Notes: generated by a model from the letters alone, not told the origin. A DNA stretch of 23,342 nucleotides from Ruminococcus sp. (GCF_024684275.1 NZ_JAIKXF010000028.1:1-23342); one strand, 5' to 3'; positions 8,081 through 15,871 are shown, numbered from the stretch's first letter. A program made the numbers and translations.

Positions 8081-9377
8081 TTCTTAACTCCTTTGGAATT
8101 AAAATAGTACATTCTGTACCCTCGTTGGGTGCACTTTTTATAATAAGCTCGCCTCCGCACTCGTCGGCAAGACGCTTGCGGACGTTTGCGATGCCTATAT
8201 GGCTGTCGTCAAGGTCCTTTAAGGATTCCAGATCAAAGCCTGCACCGTTGTCCCTGATGACTATCTTGTGGCTGTCCTCGGTCTCCTCAGTTGAGATCCA
8301 GACCGTACCGCAGCCGCTTTCCGATCTGTTGATACCGTGCTTTACGGCATTTTCGACTATAGGCTGTATAGTCAGCTGAGGGAGCTCGAATTCCTTGTCC
8401 CTGATGTCGAATACGACCTCAAGCTCGTCCTCAAAGCGCAGTCTTTCCAGCGAAAGATAGACCTTAGTGTGCTCTATCTCCTCGCTTATGTCAACAATGC
8501 TCTGGCGGCTCATGGCTTCAAGGTTCTTTCTCAGGAACTTCGAGAAGTCTAAGAGGGCGTTCTTAGTTTTTACCGTATCCTTGTCACAGAGATAAATGAT
8601 CGAGGTCAGCGAATTATACATAAAATGAGGCTGTATCTGGGAAATAGTCAGCTGACGCTTGCTTCGCTCCAGCTCCAGCTCCTTAGTCCTGAGCTGTATC
8701 TTCATTTCGCTCTGATATACAGCAACGAGGTAAAAATAGTAGATAACTACGTCCAGCGCGACTATCTCGTCCATAAGGTCAACAACTATGTAAGCCGCCT
8801 CAAGATAACATTCAAGAAGCGTGAGAAAAACGATGAATATTACCGTAACGCCCTTGCTGAGCTGTTTTTCCCTGATAAAATCTATCGAATACCGTATGAG
8901 CATCAGCAGATACAGCATACCAACGAAATACGGCAGCAAAAACAGCAGGTCATCGTGATAGTTAAGGTGGTTGTCATAGTGGAAGATAAGCTTTGTTCCG
9001 CAGAGATTCATTATCTCCTCAACGATTAGGATCGCCTCAGGGATAAATATTATGTATTTCTTCTTTACTGGAGCTACCAGAAGCAGCAGTACATAAGCTA
9101 TCATGGGGAAAAGGATATGCTCTATAGCCGACCTTATATACAAAAGTGTCTTTATACTGTCGCCGGCATAGTTGTGGCGCGGATCATATACCGATACCAT
9201 ATACCAGTCCTTCAGAGCGGTATTGACCACAATAACAGACAGCATCACCATAATAACAGCGATATGGTCTATCCCGTGAGGATTTTCCTTGCGGTTTTCG
9301 AGTATCATTATTGCTATTCCGATTATCATTGCGACTGATATAAAATTATTATTGAGAATCTCCTGAACAGTCTCCAC
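8061..9377 (-). CDS. LytS-type membrane sensor histidine kinase
   Basis: A 438-residue kinase. About six hydrophobic segments fill residues 10-220, with a short charged stretch (56-75) probably exposed outside; then a coiled-coil-like linker (222-245) leads to a His_kinase (PF06580-type) core. Phospho-acceptor H251 lies in QIQPHFMYNSL, the N box is VENAVKHG at 341-348, and ATP-binding glycines are DNGAGF (376-381) and GIANVRKRL (395-403). This is the AgrC/LytS style, whose sensor ligands are often peptides or metabolites; the ligand here is not known. The start is GTG with GGGAGGTGA six bases upstream. It is the first gene of the operon with the response regulator. Confidence 0.93.
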   Translation of the reverse strand: METVQEILNNNFISVAMIIGIAIMILENRKENPHGIDHIAVIMVMLSVIVVNTALKDWYMVSVYDPRHNYAGDSIKTLLYIRSAIEHILFPMIAYVLLLLVAPVKKKYIIFIPEAILIVEEIMNLCGTKLIFHYDNHLNYHDDLLFLLPYFVGMLYLLMLIRYSIDFIREKQLSKGVTVIFIVFLTLLECYLEAAYIVVDLMDEIVALDVVIYYFYLVAVYQSEMKIQLRTKELELERSKRQLTISQIQPHFMYNSLTSIIYLCDKDTVKTKNALLDFSKFLRKNLEAMSRQSIVDISEEIEHTKVYLSLERLRFEDELEVVFDIRDKEFELPQLTIQPIVENAVKHGINRSESGCGTVWISTEETEDSHKIVIRDNGAGFDLESLKDLDDSHIGIANVRKRLADECGGELIIKSAPNEGTECTILIPKELRNEDLSN

Positions 9378-9423
9378 CTGAGGTCACCTCCCTGCTGTGC
9401 CGAAAAAAATTTTATACAAAAGA

Positions 9424-9452
9424 ATTATAGCACATTCTGCATTGTTTGTAAA
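9424..9452 (-). promoter_or_regulatory. sigma-A promoter for the two-component operon
   Basis: On the minus strand: TTTACA, 17-base spacer, perfect TATAAT, with TGC directly ahead of the -10 (extended -10). It sits about 45 bases before the kinase GTG. Confidence 0.78.
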
Positions 9453-9587
9453 TAAATGACGAGGGATAATTTGTAAACTTTTTTTGACCACGGCGATTTT
9501 TCTACCTAAAAAATGCCGAAAAATCCGCCTTTATGATTTGTCCCGAAAAATATTTTTTATAAAACTGCCTAAAAAGCGGCTTTTTTG

Positions 9588-9618
9588 TTGAACCGTGTGG
9601 AACAGCCTGTGATACAAT
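9588..9618 (+). promoter_or_regulatory. extended -10 promoter of the candidate ncRNA
   Basis: TACAAT at 9613-9618 preceded by TGTGA (TG motif of an extended -10). The best -35 is TTGAAC at 9588-9593, with a long 19-base spacer, so strength rests on the extended -10. Confidence 0.45.
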
Positions 9619-9624
9619 AAGTGC

Positions 9625-9877
9625 GTGGGATATGATATGTATATATCGTGATAGCAGAAAGGACAAAGACGCTGCGGCTTGCAGGAACTGGGGGGAAACA
9701 GTGCTGCACAGGTCGCTGACCGTGCGGAACGTGCTGCGGTGTCTCCTTCTCTGCATAGAAACGGATCCCTGCTCTGTAAGCGGAGCATAAAAAGAGAGTA
9801 AAAGAGGCATTATGATCTTCATTGTTATTATCAGATAATAACGGCAGGCGCAGCTTTAAAAGCTGCGCCTTTATTTT
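9625..9877 (+). ncRNA. candidate structured small RNA, family unknown
   Basis: Between a promoter-like site and a strong terminator lies about 250 bases with no gene but with nested complementarity. A closing helix pairs 9654-9663 with 9744-9754 (10 pairs, one bulged C), followed by GACGC (9668-9672) with GTGTC (9739-9743). Enclosed are a hairpin GCAC-a-GGTC / GACC-GTGC at 9706-9725 and another ACTG / CAGT at 9687-9702 with a GGGGGAAA loop. A third hairpin follows at about 9770-9787 (TGCTCT / GGAGCA). A purine-rich single-stranded run (about 9788-9807) precedes the terminator. It does not match the motifs I know for SRP RNA, tmRNA, RNase P, T-box or common riboswitches. 6S RNA or an undescribed regulatory RNA remains possible. 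The transcript and its ends are inferred. Confidence 0.45.
9846..9877 (+). terminator. intrinsic terminator of the ncRNA unit
   Basis: An 11-bp perfect stem, AGGCGCAGCTT with AAGCTGCGCCT, 3-base loop, followed by TTATTTTG. It is over 200 bases before the next gene, so it ends a separate transcript. Confidence 0.85.
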
Positions 9878-9908
9878 GTCTCAAAATGTTATGAATCTGT
9901 TAATTGGA

Positions 9909-9929
9909 TTTAAGTTGGTCCAACTTAAA
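9909..9929. promoter_or_regulatory. perfect operator-like palindrome
   Basis: Two 10-base arms, TTTAAGTTGG and CCAACTTAAA, around a single central T, with no mismatch. It lies about 75 bases upstream of the -35 of the xyloglucanase promoter. The form fits a dimeric regulator site; no regulator is identified. Confidence 0.6.
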
Positions 9930-9977
9930 AGAAAGTTCATTTTTAGGCTCTGCAAAATAGTATTCTCATTATATCAT

Positions 9978-10016
9978 ATAGTGTCTAAACTGCACTATCG
10001 TATTGACACTATTGTA
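9978..10016. repeat. CACTAT repeat cluster overlapping the xyloglucanase -35
   Basis: One inverted copy ATAGTGTC at 9978-9985, then two direct copies CACTATCGTA (9993-10002) and CACTATTGTA (10007-10016), 14 bases apart. The inverted copy also pairs perfectly over 8 bases with GACACTAT at 10005-10012, which overlaps the -35 box. This arrangement suggests binding of a dimeric or repeated regulator. Confidence 0.55.
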
Positions 10017-10031
10017 CACAAATGATAAAAT
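10003..10031 (+). promoter_or_regulatory. sigma-A promoter of the xyloglucanase gene
   Basis: Perfect TTGACA at 10003-10008, 17-base spacer, TAAAAT at 10026-10031 with TG one base upstream (extended -10). Expected start near 10038, about 60 bases before the ATG, with AAAGGA as ribosome binding site. Confidence 0.8.
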
Positions 10032-10097
10032 TAAGATGTAAAATATACGTGAAATGGGCTTAACTTAATAAATAAAAACAGAAAGGAAAAAATTACA

Positions 10098-12878
10098 ATG
10101 AACAGAATGAAAAAGACTATGGCAGGTCTTTGTGCTCTCTGCTTGAGCCTCGGCTCAATGTCCGTATCAGGCACATCGGACAAGAGCGGTACTGCTTTTG
10201 CAGCCACAAAGGACATCTCATCGACAATGGAATGGGACACCCTCAAAATAGGCGGTGCGGGATTTGTCTCAGGAATTGTTGCAGGCGATAAGGAAATGTA
10301 TCTCCGTACCGACGTAGGCGGCGCATACAGATACGATTATGAAAAAAACAGATGGGTACAGCTTTTCGGCTTTATCAACGAGGACGACAGAGGTCTTCTC
10401 AGCTGTAAGGGAATCGCTGTTGATCCTACAGACGACCTGACAGCATATTTCCTCTGCGGCTGTGCTTACTTCTCAGACGCAAAGACAGTCATCTACAAGA
10501 CCACCGACGGCGGCAAGACCTTTACAGGCGTTGACGTAACAGAGCATATACAGGTCCATGGCAACGGCGACGGACGTGAGTGTATCGAGCCTATCGCTGT
10601 TGATCCCGATAACACCGATACTATCTATGCAGGCGGCGATGTTACCGCAGGCAAGTCCGCACTTATCAAGTCAACTGACGGCGGCAAGACATGGAAGCCT
10701 GTCGAGGGCTATGATGCTCTCGGACTTTTCAGCGGTGAGCTGAAATACCCCTCATGGACAGACCATATGGTAAGAGGCACAGAGCCGGCTAAGCTCTACA
10801 ACGAGCAGAATGGTATCGGCTGTATCCATGTTGAGGGCGGCATGGTTTACGTCGGCACCTCCGTAAAGGGCGAGCCGAATGTACACGTTGCAAGCGTTAA
10901 GGACGACAAGTTCGAGCCTGTCAAGGCGCTCCCGAATACAAATTATCCCCTTTCCATAACCAGCGACCACAACGGCAATCTCTTCTTCACATATATAGCA
11001 GGTCTCGCTTTCGGCGGAGCTTCGGGCGGAGCTTATAAGTACAACATCGCATCGGGCAAGGCTGAAAAGCTGTCCGTATCAGACAACTCTATCGGTATGA
11101 TCGAGGCTGACAAGAACGATCCCAACAAGCTCTTTGCACGTACCTGCGGCGTATTCTCAGACCAGTGGTTCGGCGATGAGTGGGTGCAGGACGATCCTTC
11201 CACTCCCGAAAACGAGGGAACTATCGCATGGGGTGACCATTTCTTCCGCTCATCTGACGGCGGTAAGACATGGGAGGATATAACTCCCGGTGCAGGTCCT
11301 ACAGACTACTCAACAGGCGTTGGCGTAAAGAATTTCATTTCACGTCCTATGGATCTTGGCGGCTATGACTGGATCTACGGCAAGGCTTGCCACTGGGGAA
11401 GCAGCATAGTTATCGATCCGAGAGACAAAGAAGGAGACAGACTTCTCCTCACATCGGGCAACGGCGTTTTCGCCTGCGACAACGCATGGGACGAAAAGGG
11501 TATCCAGTTCTACTTCCAGCCTGACGGCGTTGAGGAGTGCGTAAGCCTTGACTTCGTAAGCACCCCCGACGGTCTCGACCTCTCTGCTATCGGCGACTAT
11601 GACGGCTTCGTTCACGAAACTGTTGACGGCATACCTCCTCAGTACAAGCCAAACATGGGCTCTACCTCTGCTATCGCAGTATGCCCTCAGAATACAGATG
11701 TATGGGCAAGAACTGCAAACGGTGACGGCAACAACACAGGCAGCGGCTATTATACACTTGACCGCGGCAAGACATGGAAGGCGTTCAAGCCTGCCTGCAC
11801 AGGCGGAAAGCTCTCTATCACAGAGCTCTCAAAGGGCAAATACAGAATAATCAATTCCAGCACAAAGGGTGCAGTTTCCTATACAGACGATTTCGGCGCT
11901 ACATGGAAGACCTGTGACGGCATCAAGGCTTCAAAGACCGTTTATACTCTCGTTGATCCCGAGGACGCAAAGACAGTTTACGCTGTAGGCGCTCAGTATA
12001 ACGAGTACTGGTCATCTGATATGTCCAAAAAGGAGCCTACCTACGACGAGTCCCACTACTCATACTACATCAGCGAGGACTACGGCGCAACATTTACAGA
12101 AACACGTATCTGCCCATATAACTGGGAGCTTACATGGAAGTTCGAGGAAACAGGCGATCCTGCATACCTCGGCGGCGGCAGGATAGCTTTTGCAGGCGCA
12201 AATCAGGGCGTTTACATCATCTCGGACAAGGGCAAGAACGTTGAGCATCTCGAAAACGTATCCTACGCTAAGTGTATCGGCTACGGCGCTCCAGAGAAGG
12301 CAGGCGGAGTGAATACTCTCTACATCTACGGAAAGCCCGAGGAGTCCGACAAGGAGGGCATTTACCGCTCAACAGACGCAGGTAAATCATGGGTATGCAT
12401 AAACACCGAACACCTCTACGGCGGCACAGGCAACGGTAACTACCTCGTAGGCGATATGGACGAGTTCGGCAAGGTATATATGTCTACAGTAGGCTGCGGT
12501 ATCGTTTACGGACGCATAGCAGGGAGTTCTCCCCAGCCACCCAAAACGACCACAACAACAGCAAAAGTCACAACTACAACAGCAAAGCCCGCAACCACAA
12601 CTACTACTGCTTCAAATCCCGTTACAACTGATAAAAATTATAGAGCAGGCGACGCAAACGCTGACGGAGAAGTAGACCTCTCCGACGTAGTAATGATAAT
12701 GCAGGCTCTTGCGAATCCAAACAGATACGGCACGACAGGTACCGACGAGCACCACATCACCGCACAGGGCGTTGCAAACGCCGATGTTATTGGAAATAAC
12801 GGCATGACCACTGAGGACGCAGGTACAATCCAGCGTTACCTTCTGAAGCTTATCCCCTCAATTCCTGTAACTGAATAA
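10098..12878 (+). CDS. secreted GH74 xyloglucanase with C-terminal dockerin
   Basis: A 926-residue cellulosomal enzyme. Residues 1-36 are a signal peptide (basic start, hydrophobic core, AFAA near 33-36). Residues about 40-808 are a GH74 double beta-propeller with repeated sialidase-like TDGGKT/SxDGGKTW turns (136-141, 193-199, 386-392). The likely general base is D72 in RTDVGGAYRY and the likely general acid D500 in AIGDYDGFVHE, in the places of the known catalytic Asp pair of GH74. A Thr/Pro-rich linker (about 811-845) leads to a dockerin: first Ca-binding repeat DANADGEVDLSD (852-863), second, less regular repeat around NADVIGNNGMTTED (894-907). It should cleave xyloglucan backbone outside the cell while docked on a scaffoldin cohesin. 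Other GH74 specificities are possible. Own promoter and operator-like sites lie upstream. Confidence 0.96.
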   Translation: MNRMKKTMAGLCALCLSLGSMSVSGTSDKSGTAFAATKDISSTMEWDTLKIGGAGFVSGIVAGDKEMYLRTDVGGAYRYDYEKNRWVQLFGFINEDDRGLLSCKGIAVDPTDDLTAYFLCGCAYFSDAKTVIYKTTDGGKTFTGVDVTEHIQVHGNGDGRECIEPIAVDPDNTDTIYAGGDVTAGKSALIKSTDGGKTWKPVEGYDALGLFSGELKYPSWTDHMVRGTEPAKLYNEQNGIGCIHVEGGMVYVGTSVKGEPNVHVASVKDDKFEPVKALPNTNYPLSITSDHNGNLFFTYIAGLAFGGASGGAYKYNIASGKAEKLSVSDNSIGMIEADKNDPNKLFARTCGVFSDQWFGDEWVQDDPSTPENEGTIAWGDHFFRSSDGGKTWEDITPGAGPTDYSTGVGVKNFISRPMDLGGYDWIYGKACHWGSSIVIDPRDKEGDRLLLTSGNGVFACDNAWDEKGIQFYFQPDGVEECVSLDFVSTPDGLDLSAIGDYDGFVHETVDGIPPQYKPNMGSTSAIAVCPQNTDVWARTANGDGNNTGSGYYTLDRGKTWKAFKPACTGGKLSITELSKGKYRIINSSTKGAVSYTDDFGATWKTCDGIKASKTVYTLVDPEDAKTVYAVGAQYNEYWSSDMSKKEPTYDESHYSYYISEDYGATFTETRICPYNWELTWKFEETGDPAYLGGGRIAFAGANQGVYIISDKGKNVEHLENVSYAKCIGYGAPEKAGGVNTLYIYGKPEESDKEGIYRSTDAGKSWVCINTEHLYGGTGNGNYLVGDMDEFGKVYMSTVGCGIVYGRIAGSSPQPPKTTTTTAKVTTTTAKPATTTTTASNPVTTDKNYRAGDANADGEVDLSDVVMIMQALANPNRYGTTGTDEHHITAQGVANADVIGNNGMTTEDAGTIQRYLLKLIPSIPVTE

Positions 12879-12884
12879 AAAATC

Positions 12885-12912
12885 AACGGCTTCCGTTCGG
12901 AAGCCGTTTTTT
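12885..12912. terminator. bidirectional terminator between xyloglucanase and phage block
   Basis: AACGGCTTCC and GGAAGCCGTT form a perfect 10-bp stem around GTTC, followed by TTTT on the plus strand and preceded by an A-run, so it serves both converging transcripts. The last phage gene stops only a few bases beyond it. Confidence 0.9.
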
Positions 12913-12913
12913 C

Positions 12914-13840
12914 TCAGCTATGTGGGAATTTATCCCTGTATACGCTTATCTCGGTAAAAACTCCTCTGCTGCTGCCACTTATGGACACCTCAGCGATACG
13001 CTCCGCAGTGATGCTTCCGAAGCTTACCGTATCGCCTAAATCCTCGCCGCTGTAGCCGCAGTAGGAGCAGAAAACTCTCTCTGCACCGCGGAAATCATAC
13101 TTGTCGCGGTAGGCAAGCGCCTGCTGAGGCGAATACAGAAATCTCATATCAAGGTCGAAGTACTTGTGACGGACTATTTTAAGCGCAGCAGCATCGCTGT
13201 CGGAGAGGTCATAATTGCCGTAATCCCCGTTTATATCCGCCATGTGATAGTCGCTGGCAAGGCGGCTGTAAACAAGCTTTGTTCCGGAAGCTATCAGTTT
13301 TTCATCAGAGAGGTCAAAGCTTTCCGGCGTGGGGTAATGACTTATCATAACCATATTCGTTCCCCTGATATAGGGATACGTTCCCAGAAGCTTATACCCG
13401 AGGTTCGCAGCCGCGTCCCACATTGAGGTATTTGGCTTTACATAGATGTAGCTGCTGTTATCTGAGTTATTCTCATGGGTGACATAGGGCAGGGTATAGA
13501 AGTTATCCATGAGAGCATTGAACGAGATATTCATTTTCAGCCCCGGCTCTATCTGATTCTGTGTAAGCAGCGATGTGAAGCCCCTTGACTTTATCACAAG
13601 GAAGTCCTCGCCGTCTCTTTTCTCCCATTTCAGGCTGTCCACCAGTCCGTGGTGTATCTCATTGCCGTCAATAAGCAGAGAGACCTCCGCCGCATTTTCA
13701 TATGAGCTGCTATTGGCTCTTATCCTTGCAGTCAGCGAAGTATAGGGCGTATATACGTCCTTGTGGAATACGAAGTTCAGCACATTATCCTCGGAAAACC
13801 ATGAGCCGTTTTTAGCGGTAACGATTATTCTCACATTCAT
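12914..13840 (-). CDS. phage baseplate-hub-like protein (gpD/XkdQ type)
   Basis: A 308-residue protein. The N-terminal half holds a compact beta-rich unit with GNEIHHGLVDSLKWEKRDGE, a pattern like the hub proteins of contractile and siphoviral tails (XkdQ/YqbQ, gpD). The middle part (about 130-160, ending SMWDAAANLGYKLLG) resembles the helix that precedes the second hub domain. Residues 270-275 carry CSYC. No lysozyme or peptidase domain is attached. Its ATG overlaps the stop of the upstream gene by 4 bases, and it is the last gene of the block. Hub identity is a fold-level guess; it could be another tail-tip protein. Confidence 0.55.
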   Translation of the reverse strand: MNVRIIVTAKNGSWFSEDNVLNFVFHKDVYTPYTSLTARIRANSSSYENAAEVSLLIDGNEIHHGLVDSLKWEKRDGEDFLVIKSRGFTSLLTQNQIEPGLKMNISFNALMDNFYTLPYVTHENNSDNSSYIYVKPNTSMWDAAANLGYKLLGTYPYIRGTNMVMISHYPTPESFDLSDEKLIASGTKLVYSRLASDYHMADINGDYGNYDLSDSDAAALKIVRHKYFDLDMRFLYSPQQALAYRDKYDFRGAERVFCSYCGYSGEDLGDTVSFGSITAERIAEVSISGSSRGVFTEISVYRDKFPHS

Positions 13841-14232
13841 GGCTCGGTTCTCCTTGTTACAGGCTCTGCGGTAGTAAGGACCACAGCTGTATCTGCCCAG
13901 TCGCCGCCCTTGTCGTCAAAGGCGTATGAAAGCATTCGGCAGTTTGCAAAGACAAGCCCCATATGCTCTACATTGAAGGTATTCGCTGAATTTACCAGAG
14001 CATTGAAGCTGAGGACTGCATTTTCGGGAGCCCCGTCAATGCTTACCCTGCCCGTAAAGGTCAGCCTTGTGCTTCGTGAGGCGTTATTTGTGAGGACCGT
14101 TTTCCCGTCGGCAGTAGACTCCTCGGTGATGCTTCTCACCGCAGAAGCCTTGAAGCTCTCACAGAAAAGAGTGACTCCACCGATAACTACAGCCGCAGAC
14201 TTTCGCTGATTAATGGCAGTTACCGTTCTCAT
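13837..14232 (-). CDS. hypothetical phage structural protein (tail tube or baseplate candidate)
   Basis: A 131-residue protein I do not recognise. It is rich in Ser/Thr/Val and predicted beta strands (VVIGGVTLF, STRLTFTGRVSI, DTAVVLTTAEPV), with two Cys and no catalytic motif, TM helix or signal peptide. It overlaps both neighbours by 4 bases (ATGA), so it is translated with them. Position between a tail-terminator-like and a hub-like gene suggests a small tail-tube or baseplate protein. Confidence 0.5.
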   Translation of the reverse strand: MRTVTAINQRKSAAVVIGGVTLFCESFKASAVRSITEESTADGKTVLTNNASRSTRLTFTGRVSIDGAPENAVLSFNALVNSANTFNVEHMGLVFANCRMLSYAFDDKGGDWADTAVVLTTAEPVTRRTEP

Positions 14233-14639
14233 GGAGTACCCCTTTCATACTTGGTGATACCGCTGACTCGCAGCTTTACCGACAGCACAAGCCGCTGAAT
14301 GTTGGAATCGAATTTCAGACTAATTTTTGCTATACTACAGGTAAGTCCCGTCATATCGGTTATAACGGGAGCGATATTGTTATCGTAGTACTCATAGAGC
14401 TCCTGCATTGAGCTGCTGTCGGGAGCTGTGACCGAAAGCTCCATCTCTGATTTAAAGGGCAGATACACCATATACTGGGAATAAATAGGCGTTGATGACT
14501 CAAAGGCACTTATGCCCACCACTGTAAAGAAGCCCCTGCCCTTGCGTTCAAGAGCTCGTCCGTCAAAGGCACTGTAAACGGGGTAAACGTGGTTTTCCGC
14601 CAGCTTTTCGATCATATCGTCAATAATGTCTCTCAGCAT
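14229..14639 (-). CDS. putative phage neck/tail-terminator protein
   Basis: A 136-residue protein with an N-terminal helix (LRDIIDDMIEKLAEN) followed by beta strands and a second helix (SMQELYEYYDNNIAPVI), the alpha-beta pattern common in tail-terminator or minor capsid proteins of siphophages. It overlaps the upstream connector gene by 7 bases and the downstream gene by 4. Assignment rests mainly on gene order after the connector. Confidence 0.5.
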   Translation of the reverse strand: MLRDIIDDMIEKLAENHVYPVYSAFDGRALERKGRGFFTVVGISAFESSTPIYSQYMVYLPFKSEMELSVTAPDSSSMQELYEYYDNNIAPVITDMTGLTCSIAKISLKFDSNIQRLVLSVKLRVSGITKYERGTP

Positions 14640-15007
14640 GAGATCAGCTCCTCTCCGCAGGCAAAGCTGCTGAATATGAAGTTTTTGGAGCTGATAAGGT
14701 CTGCTGCTATTTGCAGATAGTCCCTGAGAAGCTCCTTTGCATAGCTATAGGCAGTATTCTGCGACTCCCTGAGGACCTTTCCTGCATAGGTGAAGGCGGC
14801 TCTTTCTCTTGCGGCGAGTATCTGCTGGAGCCTGTAAAACGCCAGAGCTGCGCAGAGGAATACCAGCCTTATATCCGTGGTATCAGCCTCGGGAAGCAGT
14901 ATCCTCCCCACCTCGCTGACTGCAAGGAGTATGATCTGATAGTAATCGTCGCCGTTTTCCTCGCCTGTAAAAAGCTCAAAGGCGCTTACGATCGTCTGTA
15001 TATCCAT
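14633..15007 (-). CDS. putative phage head-tail connector (gp6/adaptor-like)
   Basis: A 124-residue, almost wholly helical protein (LAVSEVGRILLPEADTTD, then FLCAALAFYRLQQIL, then SYAKELLRDYLQIAADLI). Small all-helical proteins right after the capsid/protease genes are usually head-tail adaptors. It has three Cys, two of them near the C-terminus. AGGAGG lies just before the ATG, and the gene begins 10 bases after the protease stop. Confidence 0.55.
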   Translation of the reverse strand: MDIQTIVSAFELFTGEENGDDYYQIILLAVSEVGRILLPEADTTDIRLVFLCAALAFYRLQQILAARERAAFTYAGKVLRESQNTAYSYAKELLRDYLQIAADLISSKNFIFSSFACGEELISC

Positions 15008-15017
15008 AGTTTTCCTC

Positions 15018-15851
15018 CTATCTCATGGAATAATCTGAGGTCTGCTCCCCGTCATCTGCTGCATAGTCGAGCTGGACCTCTGTACTGCCCTTTCCGCACT
15101 GTTTCTCAAAGGACTTGCGGAGGGCTATTAGCTGCTGAGTGTCAAGGTTCGCTGCCGACAGTGAAGCAATATCCGCAGCGCTCCTTCCGCCGATAAAATA
15201 TGCAAGTCTGCGTATATCACGGCGGAGCTCCGCATTTGCCGCGGAAATATCAGCGTTTTCGTGTGCCTTGACGGTATCTGCTTCGCTGTATTTCTTGGTA
15301 ACGCCTGCGTTTATCTGGGCAGGCACAGCAACAAAGCTCCATTCATAGGCATCGGTTATGTCATCAAGGATAGTATGACAGAGCTTTCCGCCGTAGCGCT
15401 TGCCCTTGATGTGATTGCAGGACACCATAGTCTTGTCGTTTCCGCAGACCGAGCAGATACGCTTAGCCGCCGAACACGAAATACTGACCTCTTTTTTGAT
15501 ACCGCCGTCTATTTCGGCGATGAGGTCCTTGTTGTTGTCGGTGCGGACCATGTATGCACTGGCTTTCAGGTACTTGTAGGGCTCTCCGTAACCGGTGGTG
15601 CGTGAGCTGTCGGTGATAAGCTCCGCGTCGAAGATACGTGCATTCTGATTTGCAGCAGCGGCGTCGTGGTCAAAGATACCTGTCTTGCCGATAAAGCGCT
15701 CTCTCAGGGCTTCAAGAGCCTTGTTGGAAAATCGCTCGCAGTCGCGGTCGATTTCGTTGTCGCAGAGTACAATGTCAAAGACATAGACCTCATCCTCGTT
15801 GAGCTTTCTCCGTGTGAATCTGTTTATCTTATCAAGAATGATATTTTCCAT
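15018..15851 (-). CDS. phage prohead protease with a Cys/His insert
   Basis: A 277-residue protein of the prohead serine protease type. A sequence like FSNKALEALRERFIGKTGIFDHD holds the probable catalytic His (H62), and KEVSISCS holds the probable Ser (S124 or S126). VPAQINAG (177-183) matches the VPANP-like end of the protease core. Between them lies a Cys/His cluster C133, C136, C145, H147, C158 that could bind zinc. The last 75 residues (about 200-277) are helical and may act as scaffold. It is unusual in following the capsid gene instead of preceding it, with a 193-base gap rich in repeats. ATG is preceded by AAAGGAG. Confidence 0.78.
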   Translation of the reverse strand: MENIILDKINRFTRRKLNEDEVYVFDIVLCDNEIDRDCERFSNKALEALRERFIGKTGIFDHDAAAANQNARIFDAELITDSSRTTGYGEPYKYLKASAYMVRTDNNKDLIAEIDGGIKKEVSISCSAAKRICSVCGNDKTMVSCNHIKGKRYGGKLCHTILDDITDAYEWSFVAVPAQINAGVTKKYSEADTVKAHENADISAANAELRRDIRRLAYFIGGRSAADIASLSAANLDTQQLIALRKSFEKQCGKGSTEVQLDYAADDGEQTSDYSMR

Positions 15852-15871
15852 GTTTTCTCCTTTCCCAAAAG

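Larger units (their letters stand above)
9378..10097. other. 720-base regulatory intergenic region
   Basis: No protein gene is credible here. It contains, in order, the kinase promoter on the minus strand (9424-9452), a candidate small RNA unit (about 9588-9877), an inverted repeat (9909-9929), a CACTAT repeat cluster (9978-10016) and the xyloglucanase promoter (10003-10031). Open frames on the minus strand across 9502-9822 lack a ribosome binding site and any recognisable protein features. Confidence 0.75.

Noticed and set aside
9502..9822. Overlapping minus-strand open frames in the intergenic region
   Set aside because: No Shine-Dalgarno, low-complexity and Cys/Arg-rich composition, and the stretch is better explained by the ncRNA unit.
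9625..9877. SRP RNA, tmRNA, RNase P, T-box or common riboswitch
   Set aside because: None of the invariant motifs I know for these families (GGAAGGA loop, tag frame, GAGGAAAGUCC, GGGUGG-ACCGCG, TPP/FMN/SAM/B12 boxes) was found.
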